NCBI RefSeq assembly: GCF_022483985.1
Contig: NZ_JAKVME010000001.1
Span: 1,612,001-1,676,000, forward strand
Reading direction: 5' to 3'
DNA length: 64,000 bases
Source of the DNA: Acetobacter sp.
Lineage (GTDB): Bacteria; Pseudomonadota; Alphaproteobacteria; Acetobacterales; Acetobacteraceae
Part shown: positions 16,775 through 25,361 of the stretch, piece by piece
Numbering within the stretch: the stretch's first letter is position 1
How the letters are laid out: each line of letters opens with the position of its first letter
Notes under the pieces: model-generated
What the model was told of the DNA's origin: nothing
Databases searched by the model: none
What the model saw: the letters and a program-made list of their open reading frames with translations, nothing else
Made by a program: the position numbers and the translations under genes

Positions 16775-18871
16775 ATGATGCAGCCCTCAGCTCCCTCCCC
16801 CATGGCACGACTGGATGATGAGCGTCGTCGCTCTTTTGTCGCTGCAACGCTCTCGGTTCTTGCCGATAACGGGTATGTTGGGACAACCCTCGCCCGGATC
16901 GCCGAACGCGCGGATATTTCGCCAAGTCTGCTGGTTCATTATTTTGGCGACAAGGACACGCTGCTCGGCACAGCCTTCTGGTATCAGTCCGAATCGTTGC
17001 GGCATGAGATCATGAAGCGGTTTCTGACAGCCCGTACCCCCCGCGAGCGTCTCCAGGCCGTCATCGATTCCCTGCTGGCCAGAGACCAGTTCCAGCAGGA
17101 GGAAGGCGCGACCTGGCTGTCTTTCTGGGGACAGGTCCCTTACGTGCCGACGCTCAAACGTATCCAGAGAATCTACCAGAAGCGGATTCTGTCCAACCTG
17201 TCCCATGATCTGAAAGCGCTTCTGCCCGGTCGGGACATTCACTCGCTCGCCACCTCGATAGCGGCGCTGATTGACGGCACCTGGCTGCGGGCGGCGCTTT
17301 CGGACTGGCAAGAGGCTGACAGCACCGCCGCGAGAGCGCAGGTCACCGCTTTTCTGGACAATCAGATCGCATTGAATCAGGCGAGTCTGCCAATACCGTC
17401 CCTTCAGATCAAACGGCAGGAAGTCTGCACCAACTGGATCAACGGACGCCCCATGCCGACGAAGGGCTCACGGTTTGAGACACGCAATCCAGCCACCGGC
17501 GAAGTGCTTGCGGAAGTAGAAATCGCAGGCGAACAGGAACACGCGGTCGCTGTTGAAAGCGCCAAACGTGGACAGAAAATCTGGGCGAGAATGACCGGCA
17601 CGGAACGAGGCCGCGTTCTGCGTAAGGCAGCCGACCTTCTCCGCCGTGACAATGACAGGCTCGCCCGCATCGAATCTCTCGATACCGGCAAACCCATTGC
17701 AGAGACGACGGCTGTCGACATTCTCTCCGGCGCGGACGCTCTTGAATATTTCGGGTCCGTCGCCTGCACGATCAACGGCGAAGCCATGGATCTCGGCGAA
17801 CAGGCCTTCGCCTACACGCGCCGTGAACCTCTCGGCGTGACGGCGGGTATCGGCGCATGGAATTACCCGATCCAGATTGCCTGTTGGAAGTCCGCCCCCG
17901 CGCTGGCCTGCGGCAACGCGATGATCTTCAAGAGTTCAGAAATGACACCGCTGACATCGGTGCGGCTGGCCGAAATCTATCGGGAAGCAGGTCTGCCTGA
18001 CGGGGTGTTCAATGTGCTGCACGGAGCGGGCGACGTTGGACGACGCCTGTGCGCCGATCCCGATATTCGCAAGGTCAGTCTCACGGGCTCCGTTCCCACG
18101 GGCAAGGCCGTGATGCGCGAGGCTTCCAACACACTGAAATACGTCACGCTGGAACTGGGGGGCAAATCTCCGCTCATCATCTTTGACGATGCTGACGTAA
18201 ACAATGCCGTTTCCGCTGCTTTGCTTGGCAATTTCTACTCGGGTGGCGAAATCTGCTCGAACGGAACGCGTGTTTTCGTGCAGTCCGGAATCCGGGACCG
18301 GTTCCTTGCCGAACTGAAGCATCGCGTGGAGGCGATGAAGATCGGTGATCCTCTGGCAGCGGATACGGATGTCGGTGCGCTCATCAGCGTGCCGCATCTG
18401 GAAAAAGTCATGGCCTATGTGGAAAGTGGCGTAGCCGAAGGAGCGCAGCTTCTGACTGGTGGGAGGCGTCTTACAGACGGCGCATTCGGCAAGGGCGCGT
18501 TCATGCAGCCGACCATCTTTATCGGCTGTCATGATGGCATGAAGATCGCCCGTGAGGAAATTTTTGGCCCTGTCATGACCGTTCTCGACTTCCATGACGA
18601 AGATGAAGTCATTGCTCGCGCCAATGCGACAGAGTTCGGTCTGGCGGCGGGTGTTTTTACGAACGATCTCGCCCGCGGCCACCGCGTCGTGGCTGCGCTG
18701 GAAGCAGGCACATGCTGGATCAACCAGTACAACATCACGCCAATCGAAATGCCGTTCGGCGGCTACAAGCAATCCGGTCTGGGTCGTGAAAACAGTCAGG
18801 CTGCTCTGGACCATTACACACAGATCAAGAGCGTCTATGTCGCGCTCGGCAATGTCGAATCCCCCTACTGA
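16775..18871 (+). CDS. betI-betB: BetI-BetB fusion: choline-responsive repressor joined to betaine aldehyde dehydrogenase
   Basis: One uninterrupted frame of 698 codons joins two proteins that are normally separate. Residues 1 to about 200 are a complete TetR-family BetI, with the helix-turn-helix around ARIAERADISPSLLVHYFGD (40-59) and a full ligand domain ending at FLDNQIALNQ. A linker of roughly 17 residues follows. From about residue 218 (TNWINGRPMP) there is a full-length aldehyde dehydrogenase with AWNYP (Asn363), TLELGG (Glu460), GEICSNGTRVF (catalytic Cys494) and the C-terminal YKQSGLGREN. It oxidises betaine aldehyde to glycine betaine with NAD(P). No stop or good internal start lies at the junction; the first internal ATG (17453) has no ribosome-binding site. 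betA follows 11 bases later. Confidence 0.93.
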   Translation: MMQPSAPSPMARLDDERRRSFVAATLSVLADNGYVGTTLARIAERADISPSLLVHYFGDKDTLLGTAFWYQSESLRHEIMKRFLTARTPRERLQAVIDSLLARDQFQQEEGATWLSFWGQVPYVPTLKRIQRIYQKRILSNLSHDLKALLPGRDIHSLATSIAALIDGTWLRAALSDWQEADSTAARAQVTAFLDNQIALNQASLPIPSLQIKRQEVCTNWINGRPMPTKGSRFETRNPATGEVLAEVEIAGEQEHAVAVESAKRGQKIWARMTGTERGRVLRKAADLLRRDNDRLARIESLDTGKPIAETTAVDILSGADALEYFGSVACTINGEAMDLGEQAFAYTRREPLGVTAGIGAWNYPIQIACWKSAPALACGNAMIFKSSEMTPLTSVRLAEIYREAGLPDGVFNVLHGAGDVGRRLCADPDIRKVSLTGSVPTGKAVMREASNTLKYVTLELGGKSPLIIFDDADVNNAVSAALLGNFYSGGEICSNGTRVFVQSGIRDRFLAELKHRVEAMKIGDPLAADTDVGALISVPHLEKVMAYVESGVAEGAQLLTGGRRLTDGAFGKGAFMQPTIFIGCHDGMKIAREEIFGPVMTVLDFHDEDEVIARANATEFGLAAGVFTNDLARGHRVVAALEAGTCWINQYNITPIEMPFGGYKQSGLGRENSQAALDHYTQIKSVYVALGNVESPY

Positions 18872-18882
18872 GGAGGCAGGCC

Positions 18883-20541
18883 ATGGAACAGGAATTTGAT
18901 TATATCGTCGTCGGAGCAGGGTCTGCCGGATGCGTGCTGGTCAACCGCCTGACCGAAGACGGTAAGGACACCGTCCTGCTTCTGGAATTCGGTGGCAGCG
19001 ACAAGTCGATCATCGTGCAGATGCCGACCGCTCTGGCGATGCCGATGCATTCCAAACGCTTCAACTGGTTTTACGAAAGCGAGCCCGAGCCTTACCTTGA
19101 TGGTCGGCGTATGTTCACGCCGCGCGGCAAGGGGCTTGGCGGCTCCTCCTCCATCAACGGCATGGTGTATGTGCGCGGCAATGCGCTCGATTTTGAAGAC
19201 TGGGTGAAGGAAGGTGCGACCGGTTGGTCCTACGCTGATGTTCTACCCTACTTCAAAAAAGCCGAGTCCTGCACGGAAGGAGACGACACGTATCGTGGCC
19301 GCACGGGGCCACTGCACACCCAGTATGGCACGGTGGACAACCCACTCCATGCGGCGTGGCTGAAAGCCGGTTATCAGGCCGGTTATCCGGTCACGCATGA
19401 CTATAACGGCTACCAGCAGGAAGGCTTCGACAAAATGAGCATGACCGTCAAGGACGGTCGGCGCTGGAACACGGCGAATGCTTATCTGCGACCGGTCATG
19501 CACCGGAAGAACCTTGAAGTGCATCAGCAGGCCCGCGCCACGAAAATCCTGTTTGAAGGCAAGCGTGCTGTCGGCATTGCCTATACACGCGCGGGCAAGG
19601 AATGTGTTGCGCGGGCACGGAAGGAAGTCATTCTCTCCGGTGGTTCGATCAATTCGCCGCAACTGCTTCTTCTTTCAGGGATTGGCCCTGCCGAACAGCT
19701 TAAAGCGCTCGGGATTCCGGTAATCGCGGATCGTCCGGGTGTCGGCGAGAACTTGCAGGACCATCTGGAATTCTATTTCCAGATTTCCTGCAAGAAGCCG
19801 ATCACCCTCTATTCCGCCATGAGTCCGCTGGCGAAACTGAAGATCGGCCTACGCTGGATTCTGCGGAAAGATGGTCTGGGCGCCACGAATCATTTCGAAA
19901 GCTGTGGTTTTATCCGTAGCAAGGCAGGCATCCCCTACCCTGACATCCAGTTCCATTTTCTGCCTCTGGCGGTCACCTATGACGGGAAGGGACTGGCGTC
20001 CGGTCACGGCTATCAGGCGCATGTCGGACCAATGCGTTCAAAGAGCCGGGGTCACATACGCCTCAAATCGGCAAATCCTGAAGACAAGCCGAAGATTCTC
20101 TTCAACTATCTGAGCCACCCGGATGACTGGGAAGAGATGCGCGCCTGCGTGCGTCTGACCCGTGAGCTGTTCAATCAGGAAGCGTTCCAGCCCTTCCATG
20201 GTCATGAACTGCAACCCGGCGAAGATTGCACCTCCGACGAACAGATTGACGCCTTCATCCGTCAGAAGGTGGAAAGCGCACTGCATCCGTCCTGCACCTG
20301 CAAGATGGGCGCGGCGGATGATCCGATGGCAGTCGTCGATCCGGAAACAAGGGTGATCGGTGTGGAGGGACTGAGGGTGGTGGATTCTTCCATCATGCCG
20401 CGTGTCACCAACGGCAACCTGAACGCGCCAACCACCATGATCGCAGAAAAAGCTGCCGATCACATCCGTAACCGGCCTATGCTGCCGCCATCACATGCGT
20501 CGTATTACGTCGCACCACACTGGGAGACCCGGCAACGCTGA
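18883..20541 (+). CDS. betA: Choline dehydrogenase BetA (GMC family)
   Basis: This 552-residue flavoprotein oxidises choline to betaine aldehyde, membrane-linked in its relatives. The FAD-binding motif DYIVVGAGSAGCVLVNRL starts at residue 6. The GMC signatures GKGLGGSSSINGMVYVRGN and GGSINSPQLLLLSGIGP are intact. The C-terminal active-site region includes HPSCTCKMG (catalytic His) and VTNGNLNAPTTMIAEK (Asn partner). A strong GGAGG site lies just before the ATG, 11 bases after the fusion gene, so it is in the same operon. Length matches the family (~555). Confidence 0.95.
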   Translation: MEQEFDYIVVGAGSAGCVLVNRLTEDGKDTVLLLEFGGSDKSIIVQMPTALAMPMHSKRFNWFYESEPEPYLDGRRMFTPRGKGLGGSSSINGMVYVRGNALDFEDWVKEGATGWSYADVLPYFKKAESCTEGDDTYRGRTGPLHTQYGTVDNPLHAAWLKAGYQAGYPVTHDYNGYQQEGFDKMSMTVKDGRRWNTANAYLRPVMHRKNLEVHQQARATKILFEGKRAVGIAYTRAGKECVARARKEVILSGGSINSPQLLLLSGIGPAEQLKALGIPVIADRPGVGENLQDHLEFYFQISCKKPITLYSAMSPLAKLKIGLRWILRKDGLGATNHFESCGFIRSKAGIPYPDIQFHFLPLAVTYDGKGLASGHGYQAHVGPMRSKSRGHIRLKSANPEDKPKILFNYLSHPDDWEEMRACVRLTRELFNQEAFQPFHGHELQPGEDCTSDEQIDAFIRQKVESALHPSCTCKMGAADDPMAVVDPETRVIGVEGLRVVDSSIMPRVTNGNLNAPTTMIAEKAADHIRNRPMLPPSHASYYVAPHWETRQR

Positions 20542-20574
20542 TCTGCCGGGCATGGAAACGGGAAATCCGATGTC

Positions 20575-21216
20575 ATGTCAGTGACGATTGAAACCATTAC
20601 CGGAGAACGCCTTCTTTCGGTTGTCCCTGATCTCGCAAGGCTGCGGATCACGGTCTTCCGGGAGTGGCCTTATCTTTATGATGGAAATCTCGCCTACGAG
20701 GAAGATTATCTGCACGCCTACATGCAGAGTCCGGAAACCGCCGTCGTGGTGGCGAAGGACAGCGACAGGGTTGTCGGCGCTTCGACCTGCCTTCCTCTGA
20801 AGGATGAAATGGCGTGCATCCGTGCGCCTTTTGAAGAACGCGGCCTTTCCGCAAGTGACTTCTTCTATTTCGGAGAATCCGTCCTGCTGGAATCCTATCG
20901 TGGACAGGGTATCGGCGTACGGTTTTTTGAAGAGCGGGAACGCCACGCGCGCTCCGCAAGTCAGGCATCATTTGCCGTATTCTGCGCCGTAAGACGCTGG
21001 AAAACCGACCCACGCCGACCGGACGATGCGCACTCTCTCGCAGATTTCTGGGGGAAGCGTGGCTTTTCTCCCCTTCCCGGTCTCTTCTGCCACATGAGCT
21101 GGAAGGAACCCGGCATCCCCGGCCAGCGGGATCACTTGCTCGATTTTCATATCAAACCACTCAGAGGCGACCCGATCCCCGAGGCGCTCCTGCATAACAA
21201 TCAGGACGAGGATTGA
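20575..21216 (+). CDS. GNAT-family N-acetyltransferase
   Basis: This 213-residue protein has a GNAT fold with the acetyl-CoA loop YRGQGIGVRFFEERERHA around residue 110, preceded by the FGESVLLE strand. The N-terminus reads TGERLLSVVPDLARLRITVF. It starts 33 bases after betA and its stop overlaps the nitrilase-like gene as TGATG, so the two are coupled. Its substrate is unknown. Placement in the choline operon suggests action on a nitrogen-containing metabolite of that pathway, but nothing in the sequence identifies it. Confidence 0.8.
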   Translation: MSVTIETITGERLLSVVPDLARLRITVFREWPYLYDGNLAYEEDYLHAYMQSPETAVVVAKDSDRVVGASTCLPLKDEMACIRAPFEERGLSASDFFYFGESVLLESYRGQGIGVRFFEERERHARSASQASFAVFCAVRRWKTDPRRPDDAHSLADFWGKRGFSPLPGLFCHMSWKEPGIPGQRDHLLDFHIKPLRGDPIPEALLHNNQDED

Positions 21217-22097
21217 TGAATACTCCCCTCCGACTAGGCGTGCTGGCCTGGAAAGTCGCGAAAATCGCCTCTCTGGAAGAGTATGCCGACCATCTCGACA
21301 GGCTGGTGGCCGAGGGCGCAAAGCACGCCGACCTGTTGCTGATGCCTGAATATGCCTGCATGGAAGCCGCAACTGCGATTACCAGCGAGCCGGACCCTTC
21401 CGCCGAACTGGAGGCCATCTGCGAGCACAGCGACACCATTCTTGCCATCATGCGGGAGGCTGCCAAAAAGCATGCGGTCTGGCTGATGCCGGGCACCCTG
21501 CCCCGCCCCGAAGCAGCCGGTGTGCGAAACCGCGCTCCGCTGATCGCGCCCGATGGCTCCGTGGCGTTTCAGGACAAGCACGTCATGACGCGTTTCGAAA
21601 ATGAATCATGGGGCGTGAAAGCGGGCACTCCACCCGGCGTGTTCGAAACACCGTGGGGACTGATCGGAACGTCCGTCTGTTATGACTCGGAGTTTCCGAT
21701 GCTGGCGCGAGCACAGGTCGAGGCCGGTGCATGGCTGATTCTTGTGCCGACCTGCACGGATTCCATGCACGGCTTTAACCGCGTGAAGATTTCCTCACAG
21801 GCACGGGCGCTTGAAAATCAGTGCTTCGTCGCGGTTTCACCGACCGTGGGGGATGCGCCCTGGCTGGCCACGCTGGACGAGAATCATGGGTGCGCCGGAG
21901 TGTACGGCCCGGTCGACCGGGGCTTTCCTGACGACGGTGTGATCGCCGAAGGAAAACTTGACGAAGGTGGATGGATTTTTGCGACGCTCTCTCCGGACAC
22001 ACTGGAAGAAGTGCGGGAGAACGGTGCTGTTCGTAACTGCCGGGACTGGCCGACGACCGTGCCTCCAGCCGGAAAGAACGTTTTTTCAGCGGCGTAA
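21216..22097 (+). CDS. Carbon-nitrogen hydrolase (nitrilase superfamily)
   Basis: This 293-residue protein has the complete Glu-Lys-Cys triad of the nitrilase/amidase superfamily: Glu in [10 protein letters not shown], Lys in [11 protein letters not shown] and Cys in [15 protein letters not shown]. It likely hydrolyses an amide or carbamoyl bond in a small molecule. The ATG at 21216 overlaps the GNAT stop (TGATG); a TTG one codon earlier is less likely. The GNAT/nitrilase pairing suggests a linked reaction such as making and removing an acyl-amide, but the substrate cannot be inferred. Confidence 0.85.
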   Translation: MNTPLRLGVLAWKVAKIASLEEYADHLDRLVAEGAKHADLLLMPEYACMEAATAITSEPDPSAELEAICEHSDTILAIMREAAKKHAVWLMPGTLPRPEAAGVRNRAPLIAPDGSVAFQDKHVMTRFENESWGVKAGTPPGVFETPWGLIGTSVCYDSEFPMLARAQVEAGAWLILVPTCTDSMHGFNRVKISSQARALENQCFVAVSPTVGDAPWLATLDENHGCAGVYGPVDRGFPDDGVIAEGKLDEGGWIFATLSPDTLEEVRENGAVRNCRDWPTTVPPAGKNVFSAA

Positions 22098-22246
22098 AAT
22101 TTCCGCGTTTCCGGGCAAGGAGACGTCGCAAATATGAAAGTCTCCCACAACTCCCCGCTTCTATATTCTCATGTAATAACGGCAGACCGGAGAGTGGCAT
22201 TCCATCCTCCTGCTGCCGAACTCCAGTTCAGGACACGGCAGAAATC

Positions 22247-23536
22247 ATGAGCACGGACATTTTGAAAAACTTTTTCCAATCTTCGCTGGCATCTGTTGAC
22301 GCTGAGGTTGCGTCAGCGATTGCGAGCGAGTTCGAGCGTCAGCGTGACGGGATCGAGCTGATTGCATCGGAGAACATGGTGTCGGAGGCTGTGCTACAGG
22401 CTCAGGGCAGCGTTCTGACCAACAAATACGCCGAGGGCTATCCGGGCCGTCGCTATTATGGCGGCTGCTCCGAGGTCGACAAGGTCGAGACTCTGGCCAT
22501 CGAACGCTCGAAACAGATGTTCGGCGCGGGCTTCGCCAACGTGCAGCCACACTCGGGCGCCAACGCCAATCAGGCGGCGTTCATGGCCGTTGTCGCGCCG
22601 GGCGACACCGTGCTGGGCATGAGCCTCGCCGCCGGTGGCCATCTCACGCACGGCGCGGCCCCGAACTATTCCGGCAAGTGGTTCAACGCCGTGCAGTATG
22701 GCGTGCGCCAGCAGGACGGTCATCTCGACTACGAAGAGATGGAATCCCTCGCCCGCGAGCATAAGCCAAAGCTGATCGTCGCCGGCAGCTCCGCCTATCC
22801 GCGCATCATCGACTTCGCCCGCTTCCGCAGGATCGCTGACGAGGTCGGCGCTTTCCTGATGGTCGATATGGCGCACTTCGCCGGTCTGGTGGCGGCCGGT
22901 CTCTATCCGAGCCCGATCCCGCATGCCGACATCGTCACGACCACGACGCACAAGACCTTGCGTGGTCCTCGCGGTGGCCTGATCCTGACGAACGACGAGG
23001 CGCTGGCCAAGAAGATCAACTCCGCCGTGTTCCCCGGCCTGCAGGGCGGCCCGCTGATGCATGTGATCGCCGCCAAGGCCGTCGCGTTCGGCGAGGCGCT
23101 GAAGCCGGAATTCGCAGAGTATCAGAAAGCCGTCGCCGCCAACGCGAAGGCGCTGGGCGAGACGCTGGTGGCGCGTGGTTTCGACCTCGTGACCGGCGGC
23201 ACGGACAGCCATCTGCTGCTGGTCGATCTGCGTCCGAAGAAGGTGACGGGCAAGATCGCGGAGAAGGCTCTGGAGCGCGCGGGCATCACGGCGAACAAGA
23301 ACGCCGTACCGTTTGACCCGGAGAAGCCTGCGATCACGTCCGGCATCCGTCTGGGCAGCCCGGCGGCGACGGCGCGCGGCTTCCGCGAGGCGGAGTTCCG
23401 CGAAGTTGGCGAGATGATCGACGAGGTTCTGACCGCGCTGGCCGCGTCCGGTGGTGAGGGAGACGCCGCCGTCGAGAACGCCGTCCACGAACGCGTCAAG
23501 GCGCTCTGCAAAAAGTTCCCAATCTATACAAGATGA
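22247..23536 (+). CDS. glyA: Serine hydroxymethyltransferase
   Basis: This 429-residue PLP enzyme interconverts glycine plus 5,10-methylene-tetrahydrofolate with serine. Motifs include [33 protein letters not shown], the PLP-lysine region [15 protein letters not shown] and the C-terminal [16 protein letters not shown]. Length is normal. It lies 149 bases after the nitrilase-like gene and may have its own promoter. In this setting it would take glycine from sarcosine oxidase and its one-carbon unit to serine, which SdaA then deaminates. Whether another glyA exists elsewhere in the genome cannot be seen. Confidence 0.96.
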   Translation: MSTDILKNFFQSSLASVDAEVASAIASEFERQRDGIELIASENMVSEAVLQAQGSVLTNKYAEGYPGRRYYGGCSEVDKVETLAIERSKQMFGAGFANVQPHSGANANQAAFMAVVAPGDTVLGMSLAAGGHLTHGAAPNYSGKWFNAVQYGVRQQDGHLDYEEMESLAREHKPKLIVAGSSAYPRIIDFARFRRIADEVGAFLMVDMAHFAGLVAAGLYPSPIPHADIVTTTTHKTLRGPRGGLILTNDEALAKKINSAVFPGLQGGPLMHVIAAKAVAFGEALKPEFAEYQKAVAANAKALGETLVARGFDLVTGGTDSHLLLVDLRPKKVTGKIAEKALERAGITANKNAVPFDPEKPAITSGIRLGSPAATARGFREAEFREVGEMIDEVLTALAASGGEGDAAVENAVHERVKALCKKFPIYTR

Positions 23537-23570
23537 GTTGACTGTTTCTCACAAAATTTCAGGAAGTGAC

Positions 23571-23981
23571 ATGACACAGGATACCACACGGACACTGATC
23601 GCGTCCTATTACGCCACGTTCAATGCAGGAAACCGCGATGACTTCCTTGCCCTGCTCTCTGATGACGTCGTCCATGATATCAATCAGGGCGGAAAGGAAG
23701 TCGGGAAGGACGCATTCCGCGCTTTTCTGGGGCGCATGGACCGCTGCTACAAGGAAACCATTGCCGACATCGCGGTGATGGTGAATGAGGACGGCACACG
23801 CGCCGCCGCCGAGTTCATGGTGCACGGCAAATATCTTGCCACCGATGACGGACTGCCTGAAGCAAAGGGCCAGACCTACCTGCTCCCCGCAGGAGCCTTC
23901 TTCACTGTGCGTGACGGTAAGGTGACGAGAATCTCCAACTATTACAACCTGCCGGAGTGGGAGCGTCAGGTCACGGCCTGA
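23571..23981 (+). CDS. NTF2/SnoaL-like protein
   Basis: This 136-residue protein has the cone-shaped NTF2/SnoaL pattern: SYYATFNAGNRDDFLALLSD, then DINQGGKEVGKDAFRAFL, and a final GAFFTVRDGKVTRISNYYN. Such folds bind small ligands and are often annotated as ketosteroid-isomerase-related. The ATG at 23571 has an AGGAAG site and lies 34 bases after glyA, so it is probably in the same transcript. Function in betaine catabolism is unknown. Confidence 0.78.
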   Translation: MTQDTTRTLIASYYATFNAGNRDDFLALLSDDVVHDINQGGKEVGKDAFRAFLGRMDRCYKETIADIAVMVNEDGTRAAAEFMVHGKYLATDDGLPEAKGQTYLLPAGAFFTVRDGKVTRISNYYNLPEWERQVTA

Positions 23982-24176
23982 CGCGGGTTGAGGGCGGCAT
24001 CTCACTTTTGAGTGTGTCGCCCTTGACAGTCATTATGTCGTTTTTTGAACAGTCTGTCCGCGCGCGCCTTCCAGCCTGAAAAAGCATTTGTTGCCCCATC
24101 CTTATTCGTTCTAAGCTCAAAACAAATAAGCCGACGGCAGTCAGTCGTTCGGAAGCTGAACGGCTGGAGGTGCAGG

Positions 24177-25265
24177 ATGTTGCAACGGAAACAGTCGCTA
24201 CCAACCGAGACACCGAGCCTTCGTGTCGGAATTATTCTGGCGGAGAATTTCACTCTGTCCGCCTTTTCCCTGTTCATTGATCATCTGCGTCTTGCCGCGG
24301 ACAAGGAAGACAAGAGTCGGCCGATCCTGTGCAGTTGGCAGATCATGAACAGCCGCCCGGAATCCATCCGCGCCAGTTGCGGAATCTCCGTCAGCCGGAC
24401 CTCAGACCTCATCAATCCGTCCGAATTCGACTATATCGCGGTCGTTGGCGGACTGCTGCACGGACGAAGGCAGGTCGATGAAACGACAATCCGTTACCTA
24501 CAGAAAGCCGCCGGTCTCGGCATTCCTCTGATCGGCATCTGCACAGGCGCCTTCGTGCTGGCGCGGGCAGGCATCATGAACGGTCGCACATCCTGCGTCA
24601 GTTGGTACCACCGTCAGGATTTTCTGGAAGAATTCCCGGACCAGCAGGTCGCAAGCGAGCAGATGTATCTGGTGGATGGTGATCGCATCACCTGCTCGGG
24701 CGGCGGCGGAACGGCTGAACTTGCCCTTCATCTCATCGAAAAACATCTGAGCCGCCCGCTGGCCCGTAAAGCCAGCCATATTCTCCTGCTGGACCGTCCC
24801 CGCCGTGGTGACACACCATCCCTTCAGCCTCACCCGCCGATCAGCGAGGACATCGGGCACGTGGTGGACCAGCGGGTCAGGCGGGCGATGATGGAAATGG
24901 AGCAGAACATGATCGATCCGCTCCCGATCAGCTCCGTTGCCAAGCGACTTGGCATTTCCTCCCGCCAGCTCGAAAGACTTTTTCAGTCGGTTCTCGGCAT
25001 CCGGCCTGCCGTTTTCTACCGGATGATCCGGCTGCGCTATGCCCGCTCCCTTCTCTCTCAGGGAGAAATGTCGATCACACAGGTCGCGATCGAAACCGGT
25101 TTTTCAGATTGCGCGCATTTTTCACGTCAGTTCAAGACCATGTTCGGTCATTCACCAAGTTCGGTGAAAGGGCGAAGTGAGGAGACCCCGCTCTCCCTTG
25201 CTCCCCTTCTGGCGGGGCTCAAATCCCGTGAACGCGCAGGGGTAAGACTTTTCGAATCCACCTGA
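24177..25265 (+). CDS. AraC-family regulator with DJ-1/PfpI (GATase1-like) domain
   Basis: This 362-residue regulator has an N-terminal GATase1-like sensor domain (VAVVGG-type strand, then PLIGICTGAFVLARAGIMNG) and a C-terminal AraC pair of helix-turn-helix motifs (SSVAKRLGISSRQLERLFQS and ITQVAIETGFSDCAHFSRQF). The frame is open from 24045, but the ATG at 24177 has GGAGG at a good distance. This is the architecture of GbdR, CdhR and ArgR of Pseudomonas. The other such gene at 41020-42018 fits GbdR better, so this is a second regulator. It probably serves the choline/glycine side of the pathway. Confidence 0.85.
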   Translation: MLQRKQSLPTETPSLRVGIILAENFTLSAFSLFIDHLRLAADKEDKSRPILCSWQIMNSRPESIRASCGISVSRTSDLINPSEFDYIAVVGGLLHGRRQVDETTIRYLQKAAGLGIPLIGICTGAFVLARAGIMNGRTSCVSWYHRQDFLEEFPDQQVASEQMYLVDGDRITCSGGGGTAELALHLIEKHLSRPLARKASHILLLDRPRRGDTPSLQPHPPISEDIGHVVDQRVRRAMMEMEQNMIDPLPISSVAKRLGISSRQLERLFQSVLGIRPAVFYRMIRLRYARSLLSQGEMSITQVAIETGFSDCAHFSRQFKTMFGHSPSSVKGRSEETPLSLAPLLAGLKSRERAGVRLFEST

Positions 25266-25275
25266 TGATTTCCGG

Positions 25276-25314
25276 GCTGATTACGGGGAACTCACTACAT
25301 TTCCCATAATCAGC
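25276..25314. terminator. Hairpin between the convergent regulator and sthA
   Basis: GCTGATTACGGGGAA (25276-25290) and TTTCCCATAATCAGC (25300-25314) pair over 15 positions with two mismatched or wobble pairs around a 9-base loop. It sits between two convergent genes and is likely a two-way terminator, though T-runs are weak. Confidence 0.5.
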
Positions 25315-25361
25315 TCTCAGGTTTCTTCATGTGCCCTAAAACTCGACGGACAGGTCTGTTT

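Noticed and set aside
17453..18871. Separate betB starting at the internal ATG at 17453
   Set aside because: No ribosome-binding site, and this start would cut off the first strands of the aldehyde dehydrogenase domain.
22394..23488. 364-codon minus-strand frame inside glyA
   Set aside because: glyA on the plus strand has all catalytic motifs; the antisense frame is a GC-rich shadow.
24045..24176. Longer N-terminus for the AraC/GATase regulator
   Set aside because: The ATG at 24177 has a strong GGAGG site and the extension has no family match; the region more likely contains the promoter.
24177..25265. Calling this regulator GbdR
   Set aside because: The regulator at 41020-42018 has the GbdR-like CGFVSSSHFS and PPRDER segments and sits within the gbc-dgc operon; this one is more distant.
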